Source: a virus
Reading direction: 5' to 3' (one strand)
DNA length: 32,093 bases
Virus record (IMG/VR): IMGVR_UViG_3300042894_001988
Location: 1-32,093 of that record
In this document: piece after piece, positions 6,755 through 14,323 of the stretch
How positions within the stretch are numbered: position 1 is the first letter of the stretch
How the letters are laid out: each line of letters begins with the position of its first letter
Program-made: the position numbers and the translations under genes
Notes under the pieces: generated by a model
What the model saw: the letters and a program-made list of their open reading frames with translations, nothing else
Database searches by the model: none
What the model was told of the DNA's origin: nothing

Positions 6755-6797
6755 AAGATAGAGGGGGAAACGAACCCCCTCAAAGTTCCAAACTATC
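6755..6797 (-). terminator. Two-tier hairpin, probable terminator
   Basis: An inner stem GAGGGGG/CCCCCTC sits inside an outer stem AAGATAG/CTATCTT. On the minus strand the outer stem is followed by CAATTTTTA. It lies just after the stop of the 92-residue gene and is likely a terminator or attenuator of the leftward early transcript. Confidence 0.65.
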
Positions 6798-6805
6798 TTA
6801 GTGTA

Positions 6806-7084
6806 TTATTTTAGTGTTTGAAAATTATTATCATTAGATATAAATTCTAAAAATTCAGTTTCAGTATCAAAATGAATATCACCCTCAAAGGTATCACCCA
6901 CCTCTATAATAACCGCATCTAAAACTTGATTATCTCTAACATACGGAATATTAACTGAATTACTATTTTTAGTAAAACATAAATAATGAATATCATTAGA
7001 TACTAAATCTTTACCTTTGAACTTAAATCCTAAATTAGTAATGTTGTTTACTAAAATTTGTTGTTCGTTACTTAAATTTGCCAT
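6806..7084 (-). CDS. Hypothetical first gene of the leftward early operon
   Basis: 92 residues, start MANLSNEQQILVNNIT. The first quarter is helical; the rest is predicted beta-rich and acidic (IIEVGDTFEGDIHFDTETEF). No family is recognised. It is the first gene after the promoter at 7166-7197, with a leader of about 75 nt, so it should be among the earliest and most expressed leftward products; an inhibitor or anti-defence role is possible but nothing in the sequence shows it. Confidence 0.65.
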   Translation of the reverse strand: MANLSNEQQILVNNITNLGFKFKGKDLVSNDIHYLCFTKNSNSVNIPYVRDNQVLDAVIIEVGDTFEGDIHFDTETEFLEFISNDNNFQTLK

Positions 7085-7165
7085 TTTGTTTTTTTACTAT
7101 CATTTTCTCAATAGTGGGAGATTTGTGTATAATAAGGTAGGGATACATTCCCAACCGATAATACA

Positions 7166-7197
7166 TAAAGATACACCCATTTTTTGGATATTCCTAA
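7166..7197 (-). promoter_or_regulatory. Leftward early promoter
   Basis: On the minus strand TTAG (7197-7194), a 20-base spacer and TATCTTTA (7173-7166). The core GGTGTATCTTTAT is shared with the rightward promoter. One base departs from TTTG at the -33 box. Confidence 0.65.
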
Positions 7198-7226
7198 TGC
7201 TTTTTCAACTATTTTTAGGGTTTTTC

Positions 7227-7370
7227 GTAACTTGTTGATTATCAATGAGTTATAAAGTGTTGATTTTCAACGACTTATGAAGTATTTGATGAGTGGTAAA
7301 ATAGATGGATAAGCGGTAAAATAGGTTGACGAATGGTAATATATGTAAGTTATTGATAATCAATGAGTTA
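7227..7370 (+). repeat. Iteron-like repeat cluster
   Basis: A 26-bp element starting GTAAC at 7227-7252 recurs at 7345-7370 with three mismatches; its centre is the near-palindrome TTGATNATCAA. A weaker copy (TTGATTTTCAACGACTTA) is at 7260-7277. Between them lie three contiguous 20-bp units at 7288, 7308 and 7328 with the core GRNYGGTAAWATA. Confidence 0.75.
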
Positions 7371-7398
7371 GGTTTTTGGGTAATTTTCCCCTATTTTC

Positions 7399-7430
7399 TT
7401 TGGTTTTTACGAAATATTGGTGTATCTTTA
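7399..7430 (+). promoter_or_regulatory. Rightward early promoter
   Basis: TTTG (7399-7402), a 20-base spacer and TATCTTTA (7423-7430), followed 54 bases later by the first rightward ATG. It fits the Bacteroidota consensus at all but the last base. Confidence 0.8.
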
Positions 7431-7439
7431 TTATATAGG

Positions 7440-7459
7440 GTTGAGAAATATCTCTCAAC
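7440..7459 (+). promoter_or_regulatory. Leader hairpin of the rightward transcript
   Basis: GTTGAGA and TCTCAAC pair perfectly around a six-base loop right at the predicted 5' end of the rightward mRNA. Such 5' stems usually stabilise transcripts; no T tract follows, so it is not a terminator. Confidence 0.5.
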
Positions 7460-7483
7460 TTAAAACTTAAATTTAATAAAAAA

Positions 7484-7714
7484 ATGGCAAAGAGTATTAT
7501 TGAAATGGTTACCCCAATTGTAATGAAAGAACATTTAACCTATCTAAAAGAAAGAGTTAAAAATGTAAGGAAAATTATCAAAGGAATTGAAAAAGATAAT
7601 GAGTATGATAGTAATTTATATCCAACACCAACGGATTATGAAAAAGAGTTATCTTATTATGAAGGTAAGTTAGATGAATTACAAAGCATTATTAACCAAA
7701 TTAAAACTAAATAA
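7484..7714 (+). CDS. Small coiled-coil early protein
   Basis: 76 residues, highly charged, with long helices (LKERVKNVRKIIKGIEKDNE and YEKELSYYEGKLDELQSIIN) separated by a Pro-containing turn (LYPTPTD), suggesting a helical hairpin. The ATG lies in an A-rich leader (ATAAAAAAATGG) typical of Bacteroidota starts. First gene after the rightward promoter. No known family is recognised. Confidence 0.65.
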   Translation: MAKSIIEMVTPIVMKEHLTYLKERVKNVRKIIKGIEKDNEYDSNLYPTPTDYEKELSYYEGKLDELQSIINQIKTK

Positions 7715-7715
7715 A

Positions 7716-7889
7716 ATGGGAAAATTAAATACATTAAAAGGTATTCTTAAAATGAAAGTTCAAAGATTACAAAGAGAATTAGAACGATTACAATATGAGG
7801 AAAATAAAGAACATCTCATAACATTTGTTAAGTTAGATACACAAATTTCTGAATTAAACGAAGTGATAGATATTATTGATACATTATAA
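7716..7889 (+). CDS. Small coiled-coil early protein
   Basis: 57 residues from the ATG at 7716 (MGKLNTLKGILKMKV); an in-frame upstream ATG at 7674 would overlap the previous gene by 41 bases and is less likely. Nearly all of it is predicted helix with Leu/Ile heptads (LQRELERLQYEENK, LDTQISELNEVIDIID). It follows the preceding stop by one base and may pair with its neighbour's helices. Function is unknown. Confidence 0.6.
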   Translation: MGKLNTLKGILKMKVQRLQRELERLQYEENKEHLITFVKLDTQISELNEVIDIIDTL

Positions 7890-7899
7890 AATAAAAGTT

Positions 7900-8238
7900 A
7901 TGAAAACATTAGAGGAAAGAATAACCGATATAGAGAGGAGATTTAGACCGATTGAGTATGTTCTATACCGAAGTGAATTTAAGGAGTTAATTGAGGATGC
8001 TAAGGGGGTAGAATTGAATTCTAATGGTAACACATACGAAGTGACAATTCAGTTCCAAACCGATAAGGGAACTTATATTAAACAATTTGAACAAAAGGCT
8101 TATACTAATAAACAAGCAGAGTTCTTATGTGAAAGGGATATTATACATCCTAATTTACAAACGATTAAAACTGCTGGTAAAATTCGTTGGTATAAAATAT
8201 TAACTAAATCATCTAAAATAAAAGAAAATGGAAAATAA
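7900..8238 (+). CDS. Hypothetical early protein
   Basis: 112 residues from the ATG at 7900 (MKTLEERITDIERRF); an in-frame ATG at 7876 overlaps the previous gene and lacks the usual A-rich leader. An N-terminal helix is followed by strand-like segments (TYEVTIQFQTDKGTYIKQFE) and a Lys-rich C-terminus. No motif is recognised. It overlaps the next gene by 11 bases, so translation is likely coupled. Confidence 0.6.
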   Translation: MKTLEERITDIERRFRPIEYVLYRSEFKELIEDAKGVELNSNGNTYEVTIQFQTDKGTYIKQFEQKAYTNKQAEFLCERDIIHPNLQTIKTAGKIRWYKILTKSSKIKENGK

Positions 8239-8482
8239 TACAACATTACAAGCAATAGTTAGTTCTCTAAATGCGAGAATATATAAATTAGAGGAAATGG
8301 TTAATAAAGAAGTTAATATTAATTATAAGACTAGAAATGAAATATTAGATTATATTCAATCAAAAATAAAACTATGTAAAAACGATGAACACTCTGAATT
8401 ATTAATAAATGTATTAAGAGAAGTAAAACATAGTATTGAGGAAATATATGATAACAATAATTATATTGTAGATGAAAACTGA
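8228..8482 (+). CDS. Small helical early protein
   Basis: 84 residues, mostly helical and charged (LNARIYKLEEMVNKEVN, SELLINVLREVKHSIEEIYD). No catalytic or binding motif is seen. Its ends overlap both neighbours by 11 bases (8228-8238 and 8472-8482), a compact operon arrangement. Confidence 0.6.
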   Translation: MENNTTLQAIVSSLNARIYKLEEMVNKEVNINYKTRNEILDYIQSKIKLCKNDEHSELLINVLREVKHSIEEIYDNNNYIVDEN

Positions 8483-8966
8483 TATTGAAAGAATAATGGA
8501 TATAATAGATTTACATCCACAATACTTTCCACACTTAACTAAACAATCCCATAAAATAAAATGGAGGATTGAAACTAAATCTAATTATGGTTATCTATTA
8601 AATGATGGTGCTTTTATTACTTATGAAATCAATACACAAAAGAGTAAGATAATAAATAAGGCTAACATCTATAAAAAGAAAGGTGATATGATACTACATC
8701 AAATAGGAAGTAATGGAACTATCAAAGGTGCTGCAAAAGAACTATTAGATAAGTTAATAGAATTAAGTAGAAATAAAATGTGTGAAAATATAATTCTTTC
8801 AGTTAGAATGGATAATGAAAAGGCTAGAAACTTTTATGAAAGAAATGGATTTACCTTAATTTATCAAAGTGACAATGTATGGAATGAAAAAGGAAAACCA
8901 TTAGGTGGTTGTATATATAAAATGAATATACCTAATAGTAATAAGGTATATGATTTTTTTACATAA
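8472..8966 (+). CDS. GNAT-family N-acetyltransferase
   Basis: 164 residues. The C-terminal half has GNAT features: the acetyl-CoA-binding segment (HQIGSNGTIKGAAKELLDKL, about 77-96) and the hallmark strand-helix-strand SVRMDNEKARNFYERNGF (about 115-132), where Asn-x-x-Ala and FYxxxGF close the fold. These enzymes move an acetyl group from acetyl-CoA to an amine on a protein, tRNA or small molecule. The substrate is unknown. As the last gene of the rightward early operon it might modify a host target. The family assignment is fairly sure; the role is not. Confidence 0.8.
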   Translation: MKTDIERIMDIIDLHPQYFPHLTKQSHKIKWRIETKSNYGYLLNDGAFITYEINTQKSKIINKANIYKKKGDMILHQIGSNGTIKGAAKELLDKLIELSRNKMCENIILSVRMDNEKARNFYERNGFTLIYQSDNVWNEKGKPLGGCIYKMNIPNSNKVYDFFT

Positions 8967-8992
8967 GGATTTGAGTGATAGGGTTTATTAAT

Positions 8993-9032
8993 ACGAAAGG
9001 GGTTAGATTGATTTCTATACCCCTTTTTCGTG
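8993..9032 (+). terminator. Rho-independent terminator of the rightward operon
   Basis: ACGAAAGGGGT pairs with ACCCC plus TTTTTCGT, extended inward by TAGA/TCTA, with five T at the 3' side. It lies 27 bases after the acetyltransferase stop and separates the rightward operon from the facing late operon. Confidence 0.8.
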
Positions 9033-9086
9033 TCTTATATTCAATGGTTAGAGTTTATACTCCCTTTATATTAAACCCTCTTAAAT

Positions 9087-9100
9087 TAGGTTATAACCTA
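9087..9100. other. Perfect 14-bp palindrome between convergent operons
   Basis: TAGGTTATAACCTA is self-complementary over all 14 bases and lies 14 bases beyond the last leftward stop (9114). Read leftward it is followed by only AATTT, so it is a weak terminator at best; it may be a protein-binding site. Confidence 0.35.
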
Positions 9101-9113
9101 TTTTGCTGAGATT

Positions 9114-9233
9114 TTATCTACCCTGTCCAACATTCGGTTTTGTTGGTTTATCTTTAGGACCTTTACCTTTTTTTGCTTTTCCTTTCTTTTTACTCTTTAG
9201 CACTTTTACTGGCGCGTTCATTCCTTTTGCCAT
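9114..9233 (-). CDS. Very small Lys-rich protein
   Basis: 39 residues starting MAKGMNAPVKVLKSKKKGKA; roughly a third is lysine. It overlaps the preceding gene as TAATG and is the last gene of the leftward late unit. Its basic charge suggests nucleic-acid or capsid-interior binding, as with short basic peptides packed with phage DNA, but that is conjecture. Too short for family assignment. Confidence 0.5.
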   Translation of the reverse strand: MAKGMNAPVKVLKSKKKGKAKKGKGPKDKPTKPNVGQGR

Positions 9234-9409
9234 TATATTCCTTTTCCGTATTTAGTTTCTGTTAATGTGTGTATTTCGTTTTGTAATTTATCTATTTGAG
9301 TTACTAATGATAATACAATAGAACGTAATTCATCCATCTGATTTTGCTGATGTTCAATTGTTAATTCCAATTGCAATATCTTTTTTGTACAATCATCAAA
9401 TCCGAACAT
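9233..9409 (-). CDS. Small coiled-coil protein
   Basis: 58 residues (MFGFDDCTKKILQLELTIEH...). Residues 9-50 form a clean heptad pattern (LQLELTIEHQQNQM, LRSIVLSLVTQIDKLQNEIH), predicting a coiled coil. It overlaps the upstream and downstream genes as TAATG on both sides (9409 and 9233). Similar short coiled-coil genes near structural genes can be assembly or spike components; no specific role is shown. Confidence 0.6.
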   Translation of the reverse strand: MFGFDDCTKKILQLELTIEHQQNQMDELRSIVLSLVTQIDKLQNEIHTLTETKYGKGI

Positions 9410-9726
9410 TACTTATCTTCTTTTATTGGTATACAATTAGGAACTTCTCTACCATCCATATCTTTCATTCCGTATTGTTCATATCCCTCAGTACAAGGGT
9501 CATTTGCATCTTTTAGATTGATACCTTTATACTTTGTATCATATACTACTCTTGCCATTACTTTTGCAGATGTATCGTTAATCTTACTCATCTTATCCCT
9601 ATCGTAATATGAAATACAAATTGCTGTTGCCTGTTCTTTTTCGTATCCTGCATTAATTTCTGCGGGTATACAATATGATAAATACTTATCTCTACTTTCA
9701 CCTGCTTTTGGTTTATCTACTGGCAT
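9409..9726 (-). CDS. Phage structural-module protein with two short conserved motifs
   Basis: 105 residues from the ATG at 9726 (MPVDKPKAGESRDKYLSYCI); an upstream in-frame ATG at 9774 would overlap the preceding gene by 44 bases and is disfavoured. Two motifs stand out: RDKYLSYCIPAEINAGYEKE followed by QATAICISYY, a Cys-helix-QAxAIC motif I know from head proteins of many phages, and a C-terminal GYEQYGMKDMDGREVPNCIP segment with paired Cys. The role is unknown; it is probably a virion or head-assembly accessory. Confidence 0.65.
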   Translation of the reverse strand: MPVDKPKAGESRDKYLSYCIPAEINAGYEKEQATAICISYYDRDKMSKINDTSAKVMARVVYDTKYKGINLKDANDPCTEGYEQYGMKDMDGREVPNCIPIKEDK

Positions 9727-9730
9727 ATTG

Positions 9731-10597
9731 TTATGGTAATGTTTGTAAGTATCTCCAATTCTGAGCAATCTCATTTCCAGATAATACTGAATTATAAACT
9801 AATATTCTTTTTACTGCTCCTTTAAATGCATATGTAATATTAGAACCATCTGGTCCAACCCATCCAGTAGGTGGGAATGTACCTTGTTGTCCAAATGTTA
9901 AATCATTATTTGTAAAATCAAATCCACCCGCTAATGAATTATTTTTAATGTATAAAGGACCAGTACCATTGAATACACCAGGTGAAATTGCAAATTGACT
10001 TCCACTTACATTCATACCTACACCTACATTATATGCAAATATATTACTACCATTACCAACAGGTGTTCCGTCTGCAACTATTCCCCCCAAATACATTCCG
10101 GAATTAGTAGTTAAATCTACTAACGGATTTGTTTGAGTTGTTTGATTAGCCATCGCCGGCCATCCTATATATAGACCTGTATTACCTAATACTGTATTTG
10201 AACCTCCCCAAAAACTTGCACCTCCACCAAACAATGATACTGAACTTGTATATGTTGCTGAACTTTGCCATTGAATAAAAATGCATTGTCCTTCAAATGT
10301 AGGTGGAGCTTGACCTTGTGGATATCTTGATGTCCAATACAAATAATCATTTTCTCCAAATGCAATATTGTATCCACCAAATGAAGCAGTGTTTTCAGTA
10401 ATTGTATCAAAATTACCACTTACATATGCATTATTACCCCATCTACCATTATCAAACCATGTACCGGTAAAGGAATCGTATGTTTTAGTTTGTGGAGTTA
10501 ATTGTTCAGACTCTAAGTAAGACCATAGATTTCTTTGAACTAATCCACCTGGCTCACCTATACATTCCTGCCAATTATAGTTGTAGTTAACTTGCAT
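9731..10597 (-). CDS. LamG/concanavalin-like surface protein
   Basis: 288 residues, Gly/Asn/Ser/aromatic-rich and predicted to be almost all beta. The last 40 residues (AVKRILVYNSVLSGNEIAQN then WRYLQ) match the closing strand and helix of LamG-type concanavalin-fold domains. Such domains bind sugars or mediate contacts in phage fibres and head decorations. No signal peptide is present, as expected for a virion protein. It lies in the late unit 11 bases after the 82-residue gene. The domain end is recognisable; whether it is a tail receptor-binding or capsid decoration protein is open. Confidence 0.65.
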   Translation of the reverse strand: MQVNYNYNWQECIGEPGGLVQRNLWSYLESEQLTPQTKTYDSFTGTWFDNGRWGNNAYVSGNFDTITENTASFGGYNIAFGENDYLYWTSRYPQGQAPPTFEGQCIFIQWQSSATYTSSVSLFGGGASFWGGSNTVLGNTGLYIGWPAMANQTTQTNPLVDLTTNSGMYLGGIVADGTPVGNGSNIFAYNVGVGMNVSGSQFAISPGVFNGTGPLYIKNNSLAGGFDFTNNDLTFGQQGTFPPTGWVGPDGSNITYAFKGAVKRILVYNSVLSGNEIAQNWRYLQTLP

Positions 10598-10608
10598 ATT
10601 ATATTTTA

Positions 10609-10857
10609 TTATCTAAATGCTACAATATCAGTTGCAGTTGAACCGCTATTTACTGATACGAATAAACCTGGAATAAATCCTGATACATTCTTTAATGTGA
10701 TTACTGAGCCATCTACGGTTGTTGCTATAACATTACCAAATGTTCCTACATATAATCCTTGTGCGGTAAAACCGAAAGAACCTGTATTTTGGTTTATTCC
10801 ACCACTAAATTGTGGGTTGGTAATATAATCTTTACCATTTGCTATTTTATTTGCCAT
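10609..10857 (-). CDS. Small beta-rich structural protein (putative)
   Basis: 82 residues, rich in Gly, Val, Ser and Thr (GLYVGTFGNVIATTVDGSVI, then TLKNVSGFIPGLFVSVNSGS). The alternating hydrophobic pattern suggests a small beta sandwich or trimeric tip. It sits just upstream of the LamG-like gene and may be a decoration or spike subunit. No family is confidently recognised. Confidence 0.6.
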   Translation of the reverse strand: MANKIANGKDYITNPQFSGGINQNTGSFGFTAQGLYVGTFGNVIATTVDGSVITLKNVSGFIPGLFVSVNSGSTATDIVAFR

Positions 10858-10898
10858 AATAATTCTTTTTTATCTTTTTAACAATTAATAATCTCTTT

Positions 10899-11231
10899 TT
10901 ACTTAACAATATACAATTTACCTTCAAATCTACATTTACTTACTGTTTGTAAGGTTAATGTTCTCCAATTAGCTCTTCCACTTTCTGAGGTTAACGTAGT
11001 TTGTATATTAAACATTCCTTCTGCTGCCTTTGTATCACTTGCTTCATTACCAACATATGCCCCACTATCCCACCACATCCAATAGTAATCTCTATTACCT
11101 TCTAATGTTTCCCACTCAACTCTAATCTTATTATCTATATCACTACTTTCTAATAAGTCTTGAAATTTAGATAATGAAATAGTTTGTGGTGCAAACTGAA
11201 TTAACTTTTTATGAATATTATTTTGATTCAT
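10899..11231 (-). CDS. Hypothetical virion-region protein
   Basis: 110 residues, with an N-terminal polar helix and an aromatic-rich centre (GNRDYYWMWWDSGAYVGN). It overlaps the end of the protease gene by 14 bases and lies between it and the small beta-rich gene, so it is transcribed with the virion genes. No motif is recognised. Confidence 0.6.
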   Translation of the reverse strand: MNQNNIHKKLIQFAPQTISLSKFQDLLESSDIDNKIRVEWETLEGNRDYYWMWWDSGAYVGNEASDTKAAEGMFNIQTTLTSESGRANWRTLTLQTVSKCRFEGKLYIVK

Positions 11232-12243
11232 CTTTTTTCTTTTTAGCTACTTCGCCAGGATATGATGATGTTATTGATGGTTGTGATTCTGTTTCAGTTA
11301 GTAAACCTAATTCTCTTAATTTATTTCTGCTATATGAAAGTGCGGCTTTACCACCCCACAATAAGTAGGATATAGTTCCGCATGCATTCATATCGCTTTC
11401 ATCGTAATATGTTTCTGCTCTACTCAAATAAGAGTACATTCTCTTTATGGTTTCTACACTAATTGGTTCACCTTTTGCTAATTGCTGAGCTCTTACTTTA
11501 CCTACCGGAGTAGCACATTTATTACCATTCTTTAAATTTAATTCAATTCCTTTCTTTGCGTTATTAGAAATACCGCTACCATAATCAGAATAAGATTCCA
11601 TTTCTACTCTTTGTCCTTTTCCGTATCTCTTATCTTTCTTAATCATTGCTTTGATTTTAGAAAGAACTACTTCTGCTTCATCATCTGATAATTCATCAAT
11701 CCCTTTATCTAATGATAATTTTATTGTAGATACTTTATGTTCAAAAAGACCTTCAATACTGAATCCTTTAAAAATACCTTTCTTAACTTCTTCCCATACC
11801 TTTGGATTACCACTTACATCATACACACCAAACCACGTTCCTTTTGGTAGAGTATATCCATATATATTACTTTTATCCTTTGAACTCATTTCAATTAACC
11901 AACTTTCTGTTAAGTTAATTCCACTTACCTTTTTATCATGCTCTACGGTAACTGCATCGTTGTATTTATTTTTCATAAACTTACGAGCAATCTTTTCAAT
12001 TGTTTCAGGAGTAAAGTATACATAATAAGTTTTACCTTCACCATCTATACGAAGAATTTTCTTATTCGGGATAAGTAGGGGTCCGGCTACGAGCATCTTG
12101 TCCTCACTTACGGCCTGAAAGTTTATCTCTTTACCAAAGAAAACAAAATCTCTTTCTATTGCTGGAGAATCTACAAATGATGTTGCAAAAACACCATCTT
12201 CTTCATCTTCCAATACTAATTCGTATAATAATTCTTTTTCCAT
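11218..12243 (-). CDS. XkdF-type phage protease with C-terminal accessory domain
   Basis: 341 residues. Residues about 90-168 match the XkdF putative serine protease: VEHDKKVSG (His102 as candidate catalytic base), ESWLIEMS, YGYTLPKGTWFGVYDV and GFSIEGLFEH (Ser162 as candidate nucleophile). Such enzymes mature the prohead. A Lys-rich linker leads to a second conserved block (residues about 228-315: SGISNNAKKGIELNLKNGNK, RAQQLAKGEP, ACGTISYLLWGGKAALSYS) often fused to phage head proteins, of unknown function. Unusually, it lies after the tape measure gene, far from capsid and scaffold. The ATG is preceded by an A-rich leader. Confidence 0.8.
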   Translation of the reverse strand: MEKELLYELVLEDEEDGVFATSFVDSPAIERDFVFFGKEINFQAVSEDKMLVAGPLLIPNKKILRIDGEGKTYYVYFTPETIEKIARKFMKNKYNDAVTVEHDKKVSGINLTESWLIEMSSKDKSNIYGYTLPKGTWFGVYDVSGNPKVWEEVKKGIFKGFSIEGLFEHKVSTIKLSLDKGIDELSDDEAEVVLSKIKAMIKKDKRYGKGQRVEMESYSDYGSGISNNAKKGIELNLKNGNKCATPVGKVRAQQLAKGEPISVETIKRMYSYLSRAETYYDESDMNACGTISYLLWGGKAALSYSRNKLRELGLLTETESQPSITSSYPGEVAKKKKDESK

Positions 12244-12268
12244 ATCTCTTTAACAATTAAATATTATT

Positions 12269-14323
12269 TTATCCACCCGCAAATGTCGCTGCTCTATTTG
12301 TTCTTCTATCTAATGCCTGTTGTGAACTTATATCACCACTCACTACATATGCTTTAATAGGTTTTTGTGCTCCCGCTATTGTTTCACCAATTTGTTGTGT
12401 TGGATTCATACCACCACCCGTCTGTATTTGTGGTGCTGATGCACTACTTACCTTTGGTAATGCAGGTGATGCCGTACTAGCTGCTCCACCTCCACCACCA
12501 CTTACTCCCGCTGATGATGCTGCTGAATTAATTTGTTGTATTGATTTAACTGCTCCGGCAATTGTTGATGCAATACTTAAACCTGCTGATATAGTATTTA
12601 TTAAAACCCAAGGTGCTCCGAATGTTAATGGAGATGCTGCTACTGCTTTAGCATTTGCTATACCTGTACTTGCTACAATTTGTCCGATTGCTGCTGCCTG
12701 TGATATTACAACACCTGCTATTGCCAATGCTTTATTCTTTCCTGCTAATTGACCTAACACATTACCGAATTGTTCAAACAATCCTAAGTAAGCCATATTA
12801 ATCTCTTGCTTAGCTTGTGCTGCTGCTTTCTCAGTTGCTACTTCCTGGTCTGAAATTCCTTTTCTAGCATCTGCATACTTCTTACGAATCTCTGTTTTTT
12901 GAAATTCTGTAAGGTCTGTATTTTGTAATTCAGTTGCTTCTTGCTCAGCTAATATATCTCTTTGTTGATTTAACCTTTCTAAATCTTGTGCAAAATCAGC
13001 ATCTGCAAGTTTATTCTTTCTATCTAAATCTTCAAATTCAGCCTGTAATCTATTTGCAATTATACCTCTTTCTTCTTCTGCTAATTTCTTCTTTTGCTCG
13101 TTTTTATATGTTTCTAATGCAATTTCTGCATCAATTAAGTCTTTACCATCAGTTGCATACTTTGCTTTAATATCAAATAAAGCCTGTTGATACTCCTTCT
13201 CACTTATTTCACCTTTAGCTTTTCTTAATTGTAATGCAGCAACTTCTGTATCAAATAAATCTTTAGCATTTTTATTTGCAATCTCTTTTTGTTTTTCACC
13301 AAATGCCTTAGTTTGATTTATAAAATCTGATTGTAATTTTATTTTTTCAGCTTCTAAGTTTTTATATTCAATAGAATCTTTTTGATATAAAGCCTGTTTA
13401 TCAGTTAAATCTTTTAATCTTAAATCGTATGTTTTTTGTGCAAATGCTTTCTCTACATCTAACTTCTGTTGCTCAGTTGTTGCGAGTACTAAAGCTTCTT
13501 GCTTTAACTTTTCTAATCTTGCTTCATCTAACTTATCCTCAGCTTCCATTCTCTTGAACTTCTCTTGTAATGCTTTATCCGCATCATCCTTCTGAGTTTT
13601 AAGATTTTCTTTCTGAGTTTTAGTTTGTTCCTTAGTACCTTCTTCAAAACGTTTGTATGTTGCATCGAATGTTGCTCCAACACTTGTAAATGCATCTTTG
13701 ATACCTGCTGCACCTTCTTTAAGTGCATCGAAATCTAATGTGAATATACCTTTAAGTATTTTACCTGCTGATACACCTACATTCTTTACTAATGTGAATA
13801 GTGAATATAGACCTGAATAGAACATACCAATACCCTTTGTAATATATGGTAATGCTGATGTAGCCATTTCAATAAATGCATCTAATACAGGTTCAAATGC
13901 TCTGAATATACCACCCAATATCTTTTCCATTGCAATAAACAATGGTTGTAGTTTCTTCATTGCAGTTTCACTCTGTGAGAATGCTGCAACTAATCCACCA
14001 ATTGCGGCAACTAATATACCAATGATTGATGTTTTAAGTACCGCATTAAAAGATGAAAACGATTTCTCAGCCCCTCTAATACCTTTACCTAAAATACCCA
14101 ATGGACCTGACGCGTTCTCTAAGTATCCTGCAAAATCATCTGAACTTGCTGATGCATCTTTAATCGCATCATCCATATCACGTATCTGCGCAGATATTTT
14201 ATTAAACTCAGCAGAACCTGCCGCAGTTTCCTTTAATTGCTTTTTTAATATTTTTAAATTAGCAATTGTAGGTTCAATATTTGTTTCTACATCTACCTGG
14301 ACTTTAATTTTCTTATCTGCCAT
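12269..14323 (-). CDS. Tail tape measure protein
   Basis: 684 residues, the typical tape-measure pattern. An N-terminal helical region is followed by a hydrophobic stretch at about 98-115 (KTSIIGILVAAIGGLVAAF) and a second hydrophobic area, a long charged coiled coil (about 220-510; repeated KxxA/QxxL segments), then a hydrophobic Ala/Gly-rich region (ALAIAGVVISQAAAIGQIVA) and a Gly/Ser/Pro C-terminus. It sets tail length; at about 0.15 nm per residue the tail would be near 100 nm. It follows the baseplate-like genes rather than the tail chaperone, which is unusual. Confidence 0.9.
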   Translation of the reverse strand: MADKKIKVQVDVETNIEPTIANLKILKKQLKETAAGSAEFNKISAQIRDMDDAIKDASASSDDFAGYLENASGPLGILGKGIRGAEKSFSSFNAVLKTSIIGILVAAIGGLVAAFSQSETAMKKLQPLFIAMEKILGGIFRAFEPVLDAFIEMATSALPYITKGIGMFYSGLYSLFTLVKNVGVSAGKILKGIFTLDFDALKEGAAGIKDAFTSVGATFDATYKRFEEGTKEQTKTQKENLKTQKDDADKALQEKFKRMEAEDKLDEARLEKLKQEALVLATTEQQKLDVEKAFAQKTYDLRLKDLTDKQALYQKDSIEYKNLEAEKIKLQSDFINQTKAFGEKQKEIANKNAKDLFDTEVAALQLRKAKGEISEKEYQQALFDIKAKYATDGKDLIDAEIALETYKNEQKKKLAEEERGIIANRLQAEFEDLDRKNKLADADFAQDLERLNQQRDILAEQEATELQNTDLTEFQKTEIRKKYADARKGISDQEVATEKAAAQAKQEINMAYLGLFEQFGNVLGQLAGKNKALAIAGVVISQAAAIGQIVASTGIANAKAVAASPLTFGAPWVLINTISAGLSIASTIAGAVKSIQQINSAASSAGVSGGGGGAASTASPALPKVSSASAPQIQTGGGMNPTQQIGETIAGAQKPIKAYVVSGDISSQQALDRRTNRAATFAGG

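Larger units (their letters stand above)
7085..7483. other. Divergent control region, candidate origin or operator cluster
   Basis: A 399-bp stretch without a gene between the two early operons. It contains outward-facing promoters (7166-7197 leftward, 7399-7430 rightward), a 26-bp direct repeat (7227-7252 and 7345-7370), a third related copy (7259-7278), three tandem 20-bp repeats (7288-7347) and a leader hairpin (7440-7459). The repeats fill the space upstream of both promoters, as expected for operators, activator sites or replication iterons. Confidence 0.6.

Noticed and set aside
7288-7347. CRISPR-like short repeats
   Set aside because: Three 20-bp units are contiguous with no spacers and are diverged; no cas genes are present.
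8967-9113. tRNA or further small gene in the gap between converging operons
   Set aside because: No cloverleaf or start codon with plausible coding was found; it holds the terminator and palindrome only.
9727-9774. Upstream in-frame start of the 9409-9726 gene
   Set aside because: It would overlap the LamG-like gene by 44 bases, while the ATG at 9726 falls four bases after that gene's stop.
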